Origin: Pleionea sp. CnH1-48
Lineage (GTDB): Bacteria; Pseudomonadota; Gammaproteobacteria; Enterobacterales; Kangiellaceae
Assembly: GCF_024124665.1 (NCBI RefSeq)
Contig: NZ_JAMXSB010000002.1
Span: forward strand, 372,001-436,000
Length of the DNA: 64,000 nucleotides
Direction: 5' to 3'
Positions 36,935 to 45,284 of this stretch are shown here, one piece after another. Under the pieces are notes generated by a model. The model did not search any database. It saw only the letters and a list, made by a program, of their open reading frames with translations, and was not told the DNA's origin. Numbering within the stretch: the first letter of the stretch is position 1; each line of letters starts with the position of its first letter. Both the position numbers and the translations under genes were made by a program.

Positions 36935-37993
36935 TTAAACGGCAGGAATAATATATTTTTTCATAATCTCAAATGCCTGCTTCTGTTTTTTAATATCTCC
37001 ATAATTGCTCCCCGTAAAAACAACCACTAAATTTAAATCTGGAGCAACAAATACAAATTGGCCACCATTCCCCCAGGTATGAGCGACAGGAACCATTTTA
37101 TTTCCATAATCAAATAGGGTTCTATACCATTGATAAGCATAACGAGCTTTGTGCTTAGGATCTTTTTTAATTAAGTCAGTCCAGGACCAGTGCGTATCGA
37201 CAACCCCATTCAATATAGAATCAATATGACGATTGCTAATAATCGTTTTACCCTGCCACTTGCCTTTATTAAGAACTAACAAACCAAGCTTCATTAAGTC
37301 TTTGGGTTTAAAACGAGCATTCCCCTGAGCGTATAAAAAACCTTCAGGACTTTGATATATTCGATAGTCACTAATGCCAAGAGGAGCAAACAACTGCTCT
37401 TTAGCAAATTCATTGATGTTGCCTTGCTTCGCTCTCTCCAGAGCCGCAGACAAAGCTACACCTAGCAAAAAGGAGTTTGCATTACAGTACTTCCACTTCT
37501 TGCCAGGTTGCCCAGACATAGCAATAGATAAACTGTACTTAAGAGGATTAGAACCATTATCAACCTGCTCGTCATGATATGGTCCAGTGCCCGGCATTTC
37601 GGAACAATCAAGACCCGACGTCATATTAAGCAGATCACTCACCTTTATTTTTGCTTTATCGGGATCGATGTTTTCTAGTTTCATGTAACGAGAGATAAGT
37701 GGAACGATCAGCTCATCTGGCTTCAAGAGCTGTTTATCAAATGCGATGGCCGCAAGCAACCCCGTAACGCTCTTGAATGTCGACCGTGTTTGATGAAGCT
37801 TCTTCGCATCAAAACCATTAAAGTAGTACTCGTTCGTCAATTTACCTTCTTTATAAACTAGCAGTCCATCGATGCCTGTGTAGGCCCCACTCTTTATCTT
37901 TAAAACCGAGGCTTCAATAGAATTTTGATTAGCTGCCAAAGACAGTGAAGACCACAAAATAAATAAATTGACGATGATATAGGCAAACTTCAT
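36935..37993 (-). CDS. Exported beta-lactamase-fold serine hydrolase
   Basis: A 352-residue product from ATG 37993 (AAGGAT five bases upstream), starting with a signal peptide (MKFAYIIVNLFILWSSLSLAA). Serine nucleophile in STFK (71-74, SxxK), second motif YCN (YxN) in KYCNANSF, and HTWGNGGQFVFV near the end as the third motif. These are class C / AmpC-like or esterase relatives (EstB, FmtA groups), not necessarily antibiotic-degrading. An upstream in-frame start at 38023 is rejected. Confidence 0.87.
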   Translation of the reverse strand: MKFAYIIVNLFILWSSLSLAANQNSIEASVLKIKSGAYTGIDGLLVYKEGKLTNEYYFNGFDAKKLHQTRSTFKSVTGLLAAIAFDKQLLKPDELIVPLISRYMKLENIDPDKAKIKVSDLLNMTSGLDCSEMPGTGPYHDEQVDNGSNPLKYSLSIAMSGQPGKKWKYCNANSFLLGVALSAALERAKQGNINEFAKEQLFAPLGISDYRIYQSPEGFLYAQGNARFKPKDLMKLGLLVLNKGKWQGKTIISNRHIDSILNGVVDTHWSWTDLIKKDPKHKARYAYQWYRTLFDYGNKMVPVAHTWGNGGQFVFVAPDLNLVVVFTGSNYGDIKKQKQAFEIMKKYIIPAV

Positions 37994-38116
37994 TTGATAT
38001 CCTTGTAGAATGAACGCCACCAAAGGCTCTATCTAAGGTAGCCTTTAGTGGAAACTTTATTATTGAATACCAAGATTTTTATACGACGAATCTTTAGCTC
38101 CACTAATAGAAGACAA

Positions 38117-38695
38117 TTATTGCTCAACGATGTCTGGACGATGCAGATTAATAAACTCCAGTATACTCTGTAACTCTAACAGTAACTTCTCTGGCTGGTT
38201 TTCATCGAAGACATTAGCGCCAAACACTTCCAGACTGCCATCTGGTGCCTTCATCGACTGCTCAAAGTGTAAATTGTAAGCAGATCCTTTGGGCACTAAG
38301 AATGGTAAGACAAATACATTAAACCCTTTAAGTTCAATATTATATTGGGACCATAACTGAGCCGGCCAATTGTTATGATCAATAAAGAGCGACTCTAAAA
38401 TATCATTAGGTATAAAGGCCGCCGCCTCTCCTTTATGTATATCCTGTAGCAATGCAGGTTGTCTGGCAGCAAGAAGCGCAAACATAGCAAGCCACGGTGT
38501 CGTACCTTTTTGATTAATCAAAAACTTAGGCGCAATCAAAGCGCCAGTACAAATCGATGCACCTGCACCAACCATATTAATGAGACCTTGAGCCATCTGC
38601 TGATTAAGCCCCACCTCACTCAAGGGATAAGATGTGATACCGTAAAAATGCAGATGCTCCCACTCTGTCGCAGAAACTTCTACTGCTTCATTCAT
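38117..38695 (-). CDS. Hypothetical protein
   Basis: A 192-residue soluble protein with no signal peptide. ATG 38695 has AAAGGAG eight bases upstream. It holds a Gly/Ala-rich middle (GLINMVGAGASICTGALIAPKFLINQ) and ends with a Leu-rich helix. No family recognised. Lies between the serine hydrolase and a broken SEC-C gene. Confidence 0.5.
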   Translation of the reverse strand: MNEAVEVSATEWEHLHFYGITSYPLSEVGLNQQMAQGLINMVGAGASICTGALIAPKFLINQKGTTPWLAMFALLAARQPALLQDIHKGEAAAFIPNDILESLFIDHNNWPAQLWSQYNIELKGFNVFVLPFLVPKGSAYNLHFEQSMKAPDGSLEVFGANVFDENQPEKLLLELQSILEFINLHRPDIVEQ

Positions 38696-38804
38696 AAAAA
38701 GAACTCCTTTTATAAAAGGCTCAAAAATGAGCCTTTATCGTCGACCACGCAAAAAAAGAATTGATTTCAACCTTCAGCGACGATAGTAGTGTCGATTACT
38801 ACCG

Positions 38805-39013
38805 TCAAAAACAGCCTGACTTTAAACAACACTTTTTAAAATAACCTCCTTGAACCACAAGGACAGGGATCATTTCTCCCAAGTTTTTCTATGAGCTCTT
38901 TGTCTCCATGAACCACTCTGTCACCTGTCTTTACTTGTGTTTCAGAAGGGAACCCTCTACGTCGCTTACTCGTAACCTCGAAAGCAAAGTAAGTTTTCTA
39001 ATTGAGTTTTCAT
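38805..39013 (-). pseudogene. Disrupted SEC-C zinc-motif protein
   Basis: The minus strand carries the tail of a small SEC-C protein: [20 protein letters not shown], then [10 protein letters not shown]. One extra A at 38850-38851 throws off the frame; without it the sequence reads [19 protein letters not shown] and a stop (TGA, 38805-38807). A second shift near the start separates ATG 39013 (MKTQL) from [15 protein letters not shown]. The ATG overlaps the upstream stop as ATGA, so the intact gene was translationally coupled to 39010-39516. SEC-C motifs bind one zinc. Confidence 0.72.
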
Positions 39014-39516
39014 AATATTTCTCCTTGTTTTTCGTCACTATATGAACAGACAAACTTAAATTCGTAATTAAACTTTCTTGGCGGTCCTCCAGCAATCTTT
39101 TCTGCGAGTTGCCTTATCGCTTTTTGTTGTTCGCTGGAAGACTCTTTTGCATCATGAATGGTTACAGAGACATTTCGTTCACTGTTTCCCTGTATTGTTC
39201 CAGAGCCTGTGTAATCTGAGTTTTTTGGCATAGCTTCGTTAGTTGCCAATGTCTTTAATTGTGACTCGATTTGACTTTTTAATCCTTCACAATAGACGTC
39301 TATTTGTTTCTTGATAGTCTCAGGAACACACAGAGGCTCTTCTTGCTTAAAAAGCTCATTGGCAGAGTGACAAAATTCACTCAATGACTCATAGTGGCTT
39401 TCGTAGGTCGCTCCTAGCTTCTCATCCTCAAAGTGAAAAGTTCCATAGGTGATGTCATGTTTCCCGTGGCAACTCAAAGAAAGAATGCCAAACAATAGCA
39501 ATAACTCTAATTTCAA
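39010..39516 (-). CDS. Small exported protein of unknown function
   Basis: A 168-residue protein with a signal peptide (MKLELLLLFGILSLSCHG; SLSC may be a lipobox). The mature part has several Cys (C49, C63, C74, C160) and Lys/Glu-rich helices. Not recognised. Its stop overlaps the start of the broken SEC-C gene (ATGA), so the two were one coupled unit. Confidence 0.55.
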   Translation of the reverse strand: MKLELLLLFGILSLSCHGKHDITYGTFHFEDEKLGATYESHYESLSEFCHSANELFKQEEPLCVPETIKKQIDVYCEGLKSQIESQLKTLATNEAMPKNSDYTGSGTIQGNSERNVSVTIHDAKESSSEQQKAIRQLAEKIAGGPPRKFNYEFKFVCSYSDEKQGEIL

Positions 39517-39695
39517 TGTGGACTTCCTGTAAATATTATTCAGTGTCTAACCAATCCATGAGCATTCGCTCCTAAATCTCTCGTCTACCTCCTCGAGAAG
39601 CGTTGAATTCTAACATATTTAAAAACGCCAGCTCAAAGTTTATTCACTTCCTTTGCTCCTTGCTCATTCCATTATCATGCACCGACAGTCTAAAC

Positions 39696-40022
39696 TTAGC
39701 AGCTTAATTGATAAGACTCTTTTAACCACTTCTGCCAAATGCCCTTTGGGATGGGCTTTTGTTCAGTAAACAAAACAGTGATCCAGCCGCCTGATGCTCC
39801 CACTTTATATCGCTCTGGCTCTTTTGTTGCAAGCTCCTGGGCTTGCTCTATGGATTGCTCCAGTTTAAACATGGCTTTATAGCCTTTTCCTTTCGGGCCT
39901 GGTCCAATAAACAAAAACTTACTTTTTTTGGCTTTAAAGGAACTTTGATTACATGACATACCTTCTACAACATCAGGAAACGCCCGTGCCTGCTCACAAA
40001 TAACTTTAGTTGGATCACTCAT
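39696..40022 (-). CDS. MmcQ/YjbR-like small protein
   Basis: A 108-residue product from ATG 40022 with GAGGAC seven bases upstream; a TTG five codons earlier is less likely. It has the YjbR/MmcQ-type beta-sheet core: VICEQARAFPDVVEGMSC, KSKFLFIGPGPKGKGYKAMFKL, ERYKVGASGGWITVLF, WLKESY. Family members bind DNA weakly or have unknown roles. Monocistronic. Confidence 0.75.
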   Translation of the reverse strand: MSDPTKVICEQARAFPDVVEGMSCNQSSFKAKKSKFLFIGPGPKGKGYKAMFKLEQSIEQAQELATKEPERYKVGASGGWITVLFTEQKPIPKGIWQKWLKESYQLSC

Positions 40023-40359
40023 ATTGTTTGTCCTCAAAATGATATTGGACTCTTAGATGCCTGTGTCAATCTTGCATGCTCTTCATAAGTATCCAGATTG
40101 CACAAACCTATTACAAGCCTCTTAAGCTCAATCTCCGATGACGTTTTTAATCTAAACACAGCATTCAGAAAATACTATCAATACTTTTTTAGTTTACATT
40201 TTGTTCATACCAAAGAGGCATTTAACGCGCAAACGAGTAATAGGAGTATAGGCTGAAAGCCAAGGTTAGACTGCTGTGCCACTTCAAACATCCATGCCTT
40301 TTTTCGCAGTGAGAGGCATGCTATTCTTGCATGAAGACAGTACAAAGAGATCTCATACT
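40023..40359. other. Divergent intergenic region, nothing specific seen
   Basis: About 340 bp between the divergent MmcQ-like and zinc-ribbon genes. An in-frame extension of the plus-strand gene (from 40276) is open but lacks homology-like character. No repeat, RNA gene or clear promoter was found. Confidence 0.45.
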
Positions 40360-40962
40360 ATGAAAAACCGCTGCATAGGCTGCAAACGAGAAATCGCATG
40401 GGGCGAAACTGCCTGTCCGTTTTGCGGTGCACAGCAGAGCTTTTTTAAGCACCACAAGTCCAGCCTGCTGGCCTTTATTGTCGTCGCAGGCGCATCTGCA
40501 GCAGGAGGCTACGAGCTATATCAACGCACTCTGAAACAAGCCGAGCTTGATATTGCCCAAAAAAGCCAGATACAGATTGATGATGCCGCCCAAAAAATCC
40601 AGCAGCTTGAATCTCAAGTCGAAGCCTTAGGCCAACAACTCGAACAAGCCAATCAGACAATCCAACAAGCAGAGCAACAAAAATCAGCTAATACGTCTCA
40701 AGCAGCCGCCTTAACTGACGATTTAAAAAAGAAACTCACTGAAGCTGAAAAAAAGTTCGAAAAAGAATCAGCGCGTGCTGGATGGCTAGGCCGAGAAAAT
40801 ACGCGAATCAAAAAAGAACTGAATACCCTGAAAGAAAAAGTCGCATCTTTAGAAAAAGCGGCGGTGATCAACTCGGCGTCAGTGCCAACCTTACCCAGCT
40901 CTTCTACGCCACAACCAACAGAAACTGGCGATACACCAGAAACAGGTGACAGCGATACTTAA
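40360..40962 (+). CDS. Zinc-ribbon, single-TM, coiled-coil protein
   Basis: A 200-residue product from ATG 40360. A zinc ribbon opens the protein (RCIGCKREIAWGETACPFCG), then one membrane segment (LLAFIVVAGASAAGGYELY, about 35-53), then a long coiled coil (about 55-175) and a Thr/Pro/Ser-rich tail. The zinc ribbon would be in the cytoplasm and the coiled coil in the periplasm. Role unknown; possibly an envelope scaffold. One of two plus-strand genes in the accessory block. The ORF is open to 40276 but the zinc ribbon marks the natural start. Confidence 0.7.
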   Translation: MKNRCIGCKREIAWGETACPFCGAQQSFFKHHKSSLLAFIVVAGASAAGGYELYQRTLKQAELDIAQKSQIQIDDAAQKIQQLESQVEALGQQLEQANQTIQQAEQQKSANTSQAAALTDDLKKKLTEAEKKFEKESARAGWLGRENTRIKKELNTLKEKVASLEKAAVINSASVPTLPSSSTPQPTETGDTPETGDSDT

Positions 40963-40973
40963 CTAAACTCAAC

Positions 40974-41000
40974 GGGCACTCATTTAAGCTAAGAGTGCCC
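40974..41000. terminator. Bidirectional hairpin terminator
   Basis: A perfect 8-bp stem GGGCACTC / GAGTGCCC with an 11-nt loop followed by TTCTT, between two convergent genes. Confidence 0.78.
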
Positions 41001-41022
41001 TTCTTATCTCATTACACTTTAT

Positions 41023-41820
41023 CTACTCGATATCCCGAGTTTCACCAGGCTTAGAGAAAAAGTCATCTCCACTCGCTTTTAAATCTGGTGGTACAGTAGT
41101 AGGTACGTGAACTCCAATAATTTTCTTCGCGTTGATAACTTTATTTAAAACATGCTTACCTGAAGCTGAGAGCGACAGCCAATAAGGAGGGAAAGCCATA
41201 TCTGTCGTTTGCTTAGGCCAGAAAAACTGTTGCTCATAGTAATGGGAGACATCAGAATCGGCATCTCCCATATGCATAACCACAGTTGAACCGCCAACCT
41301 TTACTCGAAAAACCATGTTTTCTATCTCAGCTCGCTTAGGCCAACCAGCGTGAGGAATGCGCACCACCTCAATATCAATGTCTTTTATACTAAAATGCTT
41401 GGGTGCCTCTCCTTTTTTTAAATGTACTGCAGTTACTCGGTCTTTAACTTCTTTATATCCTTTTAGGTTCTTTATCATCTCTACCGCTTGTGCCGGAGCA
41501 AACAGCTTCACAGTTTGATTTTTTTGCAGGTATTTTAAAACATCGTTCTTATCAAAATGGTCGCCATGAGCATGGCTAATGAATATCGCACTGACATTAT
41601 CATAAGGTGCTTTGTTATCAAAAATAGCTTGTCTCAACTTTTCTGGAACCAGAGTGTAATGCCCATAGCTATTATGAAAAAAAGGATCAAAAAGCACTTT
41701 AACACCAGACTGGCTCACCATAACACCTTCATTGCCTAGGTAATGAGCTCTGCCCTTGTTATCATGGGCCACCGATAAAAAACTGCTAAATATAAAGATA
41801 ATCAAGATGGGAAATTTCAT
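41023..41820 (-). CDS. Exported metallo-beta-lactamase-fold hydrolase
   Basis: A 265-residue product from ATG 41820, which opens with a signal peptide (MKFPILIIFIFSSFLSVA); the upstream start at 41898 would bury it. Metal motif FISHAHGDHFD (HxHxDH), then HAGWP, VVMHMGDADSD and HVPTT as later metal ligands. This matches UlaG/YtnP-like MBL-fold hydrolases. Periplasmic; substrate unknown. Confidence 0.85.
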   Translation of the reverse strand: MKFPILIIFIFSSFLSVAHDNKGRAHYLGNEGVMVSQSGVKVLFDPFFHNSYGHYTLVPEKLRQAIFDNKAPYDNVSAIFISHAHGDHFDKNDVLKYLQKNQTVKLFAPAQAVEMIKNLKGYKEVKDRVTAVHLKKGEAPKHFSIKDIDIEVVRIPHAGWPKRAEIENMVFRVKVGGSTVVMHMGDADSDVSHYYEQQFFWPKQTTDMAFPPYWLSLSASGKHVLNKVINAKKIIGVHVPTTVPPDLKASGDDFFSKPGETRDIE

Positions 41821-42001
41821 TGTCTGCGTAGCCTTTACACGACCGTTATTATTGTTATTGAATATCTTAACACGAGCCAACAAAAGATTAAAAATCAATC
41901 AACAATAATTAAACGGAAGCCGCGGACCTTTCCTACCTTAAAGAATCTCAAAATAAGGAGCTAATTCAATATTAACTCCTTGATACCTCAGCCAATAAAG
42001 A

Positions 42002-42526
42002 CTATCGCTTCAGTGTTTTAACTAGCCTATTCCTTGCTGCCGACAAAAGCACGCGAGAATAAAGAACATGAAACCCTATAAAAAAGTTGAACTCTTTGCC
42101 AATACTTGGGTTACCTTGCTTATCTTTTCGATCAGCGACAACTGCGGTACCGAAATATAAACGCGTTTTTTGACAGCCATCTTCTTCATACGGCTCTACT
42201 TTAAACCAAGACCGAGTTTTCCTTTGAAAGTCGCACATCAATAGTTGGTCATCAGCTCTGTCTTCAATCGTCCATGCAGCAAACTTATCTGACTCTCCCT
42301 TAACTAACTGTTCAACATCTCTATCTGACGAAAACTTAAACACCAGACATGCAAGAACTACTCGCTCCATCTTAAAAACATAAGTGGTATAGAATGCTTC
42401 GACAAATTGTTCCAGGCTAACTTCGCCAGTCACTTCGGTAATAAAACAATCGGTATAATCCCATTCATTGTAATATCGATCATATAGCGCCTCTCCCGGG
42501 CACTCGCTTTGCACTACCATGCTCAT
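42002..42526 (-). CDS. Hypothetical protein, possible DUF2867/START-like fold
   Basis: A 174-residue soluble protein: YDRYYNEWDYTDCFITEVTG, RSWFKVEPYEEDG, RLYFGTAVV and LYSRVLLSAARNRLVKTL. The Trp-rich beta pattern with a long terminal helix recalls small START-like or DUF2867-type proteins, but I cannot assign a family. Own promoter expected in the 187-bp gap to the divergent 42714 gene. Confidence 0.5.
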   Translation of the reverse strand: MSMVVQSECPGEALYDRYYNEWDYTDCFITEVTGEVSLEQFVEAFYTTYVFKMERVVLACLVFKFSSDRDVEQLVKGESDKFAAWTIEDRADDQLLMCDFQRKTRSWFKVEPYEEDGCQKTRLYFGTAVVADRKDKQGNPSIGKEFNFFIGFHVLYSRVLLSAARNRLVKTLKR

Positions 42527-42713
42527 AATACTAATCCTTCTCTAACATGAGAGTAGGTATTTTAACCTTAAACTAAACATGCTCGCCACATTTTAGTCCT
42601 TTTATCACACAAAAATAACTTTGCTAGCCTTCCCTAGGCGCTCTACGCTGGGTTTGATATTGGCACGATTTTTGTTTCTTTCCATTAAGCCAAAAACAAT
42701 TCAGGTATAAAAA

Positions 42714-43211
42714 ATGAAAATAATTTTTCTCTTGTTCGTAGCCCTGGCTTCGACCGCTCCAGCATTATCAAAAGTCGATGAGGAGAAACAGCTCTTCCTA
42801 AAAATACAGCAACTGGATCATATTATTTTTGAAGAATCTTTTAATCAGTGCAAAACAAGTGTACTAGAGCCTATCATACCGGAAGACTTCGAGTTTTATC
42901 ATGATGTCGCAGGACTACAGAACCGACAAGCCTTTCTATCTGCGGTAGAAAAAAACATCTGCTCAGATGAAAACAACAAACCCATAAGAAAATTAGTTGA
43001 AGACACCATGGAGGTCTACCCTCTTAAAGACAACGGAAAGCTTTATGGAGCTATACAAAACGGCACCCACGAGTTTTATATCAAACGTTCAGGGCAACAA
43101 TTGAAAAAAACCGGCATAGCGAAATTCACCCACCTTTGGGTTTTAGAAAAAGATCAATGGATACTAAAACGAGTTCTCAGCTTTGATCATAAACCCGCTT
43201 TCGAAGACTAA
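42714..43211 (+). CDS. Exported NTF2-like (DUF4440-type) protein
   Basis: A 165-residue protein with a signal peptide (MKIIFLLFVALASTAPALS) and a cone-shaped NTF2-like fold: LEPIIPEDFEFYHDVAGL, GAIQNGTHEFYIKRSG, FTHLWVLEKDQWILKRVLSFDH. Two Cys (about 46 and 84) may pair in the periplasm. This agrees with DUF4440. Monocistronic, ends with a strong hairpin. Confidence 0.72.
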   Translation: MKIIFLLFVALASTAPALSKVDEEKQLFLKIQQLDHIIFEESFNQCKTSVLEPIIPEDFEFYHDVAGLQNRQAFLSAVEKNICSDENNKPIRKLVEDTMEVYPLKDNGKLYGAIQNGTHEFYIKRSGQQLKKTGIAKFTHLWVLEKDQWILKRVLSFDHKPAFED

Positions 43212-43301
43212 TTTAGTCGCTTAAGTTAACTAAATTTCAAAGAGCCCCCTTGGCCAGGAAGACACGAATATAGTTGATAAGAGCACAATCTTTCTTTTAC
43301 A

Positions 43302-43336
43302 TTTAAGCATTCAGCTTCACATACTGAATGCTTAAA
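43302..43336. terminator. Bidirectional hairpin terminator
   Basis: A perfect 13-bp stem TTTAAGCATTCAG / CTGAATGCTTAAA with a 9-nt loop, A/T-rich on both sides, between the convergent DUF4440-type and GNAT genes. Confidence 0.85.
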
Positions 43337-43383
43337 ATATTAATGGCCAACAAGCAATCTCTGTACGACCAGGCAAAGCATTG

Positions 43384-43827
43384 TTATGCCGCAAGCTCTA
43401 TTATAGCAAGCATGTCTTCATCATCTTCATCCATCCCCGTTTCTACAAATCCAAAGCTGGCATAAAAGTCTCTAGCAACTGGATTTTTTGGGTCATAACA
43501 GATCTCAATCTGTTTAATATTGATATTTCGTTTTACTTCATCTATCGCAAGGCTGAGAGCCTTCCGTCCAATGCCTTTATTTTGATACTTTGCATCGACC
43601 ATAAATCGCCAGATAGAAACCTTATCGTCAGTCTCTTTCACCCACATAAAAAAACCAACAACCTCTTTCTCTAAATAGATAGCTCTGGTTTCATAACCAT
43701 GGTTGAACATAGATTCAACTAATGACCACATATTACAAGCAACATACTCTTCTTGCTCCTTAGTAACATCTAACTCACAAACAGCTTCATAGTTTTCTTT
43801 TGTTACTCGGTGGAGTGTAACTTCCAT
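43384..43827 (-). CDS. GNAT-family N-acetyltransferase
   Basis: A 147-residue acetyltransferase: MEVTLHRVTKENYEAVCEL opening, VVGFFMWVKE, and the acetyl-CoA motif FMVDAKYQNKGIGRKALSLAI (QxxGIG). NPVARDFYASFGFVETG is the usual motif B end. Closest in form to spermidine/diamine acetyltransferases, but the substrate is not determined. Confidence 0.9.
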   Translation of the reverse strand: MEVTLHRVTKENYEAVCELDVTKEQEEYVACNMWSLVESMFNHGYETRAIYLEKEVVGFFMWVKETDDKVSIWRFMVDAKYQNKGIGRKALSLAIDEVKRNINIKQIEICYDPKNPVARDFYASFGFVETGMDEDDEDMLAIIELAA

Positions 43828-43883
43828 TATTAGACCTCAAACTTTCCAAACAAATTATGTTAATAGGTCCTTAAAATAAAAAT

Positions 43884-44216
43884 TCAACTGCCGCCACTAA
43901 GCGCATAAACAAATGCTTCAACGAACTCGCCATTAGCTAACTTTACCTTAGCTAATTCTCTTTGATATCCACTCCCTTCGAACTCATCCAGTCTATCCCA
44001 GTACTCCTCCAAACAATCAGAGGATAAAACATAACCTTCAACACTTTCACCTGTCTCCGAGGGAACAATTCCGGGACATCCCATATCAGCTCCCCACCCC
44101 TCATAAAATAGATGTCCTTTCAAAGAGGCTGACTCCCAATTGCCCGGCACATTGGCTAAAACATGATGATTAACTCGACCGGGAGCTAGAGTACCGTAAA
44201 CAAATAATCGCTTCAC
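43884..44216 (-). CDS. Gamma-glutamylcyclotransferase-like protein
   Basis: A 110-residue GGCT-like protein: the glycine loop FVYGTLAPGRVNH at the N terminus, the catalytic Glu probably in DRLDEFEGSGYQR, and the C-terminal EAFVYAL. Relatives (YtfP, AIG2, GGCT) cleave gamma-glutamyl amines or dipeptides to 5-oxoproline. Cytosolic. A duplicated repeat lies just upstream of its start. Confidence 0.87.
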   Translation of the reverse strand: MKRLFVYGTLAPGRVNHHVLANVPGNWESASLKGHLFYEGWGADMGCPGIVPSETGESVEGYVLSSDCLEEYWDRLDEFEGSGYQRELAKVKLANGEFVEAFVYALSGGS

Positions 44217-44251
44217 TCTAATACCTTCACTTATTTGCTAACTATACAAAC

Positions 44252-44340
44252 CACCAGACACTCCGACTATAACACTTAACTCAAAGCAGACTCAGCAACT
44301 TCTCACATCATTAAAGGCTATTTTCCTCTGGCTTCGAAGC
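44252..44340. repeat. ~90-bp direct repeat, copy 1
   Basis: CACCAGACACTCCGACTATA opens an 89-bp stretch that repeats imperfectly at 45145-45232. Shared blocks: CCAGACA-TCCGACTATA, TCTCACATCAT and TCCTCTGGC. Each copy starts with CCAGA and ends with its inverse TCTGG. The two copies bracket the phosphatase gene, and the second lies just upstream of a Y1-type transposase. Possibly the mobile repeat associated with that transposase. Confidence 0.7.
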
Positions 44341-44376
44341 ACTAATTATAGATGCCCCTGAACCTTAGACCTGAGT

Positions 44377-45066
44377 TTAATCGTATAGCTCTTGGGCTAA
44401 CACACCCGTTTGGCACAGTCCGTGTTCGTTGGCTTGAATATAGCTGTTATCCGCTAAGTTTAGGCATGTTAACCATCCGCCACCATATACGTAGGTATCA
44501 ATACAAACGGAATGTCCGAGATTCAGTATTTGACCATTCTTTTGGGATACATGACCACAAACCGAGACTTTACCAGATGTGTGGGGGGTAGTAGAAAACT
44601 GCTTTGACCACCTAAGATTTTCTTCCGATTGATATTTAATGTTTACATCAGGATCAATGGTCGCATGGGTAAACAGATGGGTATCCGTCTCATAGTATTC
44701 ACGGCAGTTATCCAAGAATTGCCAATGCCTGGTTGGTATTTTACTTAAGCTCTCCTGTTCAATGGGGAGTTGATATGAGCGAAGGGTTGTATCCCCACCA
44801 AAACCTAACCAAGCTTCAAAGTAATCACTATCGGTTCGCGAGGTTAACAAAGCCTCTTCATGATTGCCTAATATAAAGATTGTTTCATATTGAGACTCTA
44901 ACTCAATCAAGTATTCAATAACCGCTTTCGAACTTGGACCACGATCGATATAGTCTCCCAGAAAGACAAGAGTATCTCCAGCAACTAGATTCGCCTTTTG
45001 AATAATGGCTTGAAGTGGCTTCAAATGTCCATGGATGTCGCCAATGGCAAATACTCTGTTACTCAT
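44377..45066 (-). CDS. PPP-family metallophosphatase (serine/threonine phosphatase-like)
   Basis: A 229-residue protein with all PPP metal motifs in order: GDIHGH (8-13), GDYIDRG (about 37-43), GNHEEA (about 67-72), then HATID and CGHVSQ. This is the PrpA/lambda phosphatase form, acting on phosphoproteins or dinucleotide polyphosphates. Cytosolic. It sits between two copies of a ~90-bp repeat. Confidence 0.92.
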   Translation of the reverse strand: MSNRVFAIGDIHGHLKPLQAIIQKANLVAGDTLVFLGDYIDRGPSSKAVIEYLIELESQYETIFILGNHEEALLTSRTDSDYFEAWLGFGGDTTLRSYQLPIEQESLSKIPTRHWQFLDNCREYYETDTHLFTHATIDPDVNIKYQSEENLRWSKQFSTTPHTSGKVSVCGHVSQKNGQILNLGHSVCIDTYVYGGGWLTCLNLADNSYIQANEHGLCQTGVLAQELYD

Positions 45067-45144
45067 AATGAGTCAACTGTCTCCTTTATTTTCTATTCTA
45101 CCATATTTGTAAGGGCACTAATTAAGAATTTCAAATCGTAAAAT

Positions 45145-45232
45145 CACCAGACATTCCGACTATAGCACTTTGCCTAATACAGATTAAGAAACCTCTCACA
45201 TCATCAGTAGTTATTCTCCTCTGGCCTCAAGG
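45145..45232. repeat. ~90-bp direct repeat, copy 2
   Basis: CACCAGACATTCCGACTATA to CTCTGGCCTCAAGG, imperfectly matching 44252-44340 in the same orientation. It ends about 50 bp before the start of the Y1-type transposase gene, the usual place for a transposase-associated repeat. Confidence 0.7.
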
Positions 45233-45284
45233 TCTTTGGTTCGACACTATGTTGCTGACTTTATAAGTATTAAGGAGGTCATGG

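Noticed and set aside
41821-41898. Longer N terminus for the MBL-fold hydrolase
   Set aside because: It would place 26 polar residues before a clear signal peptide starting at 41820.
29092-44216. Chromosomal integron cassette array
   Set aside because: Small same-strand genes fit, but no repeated attC-like sites with GTTRRRY/RYYYAAC ends were found between genes and there is no integrase in the window.
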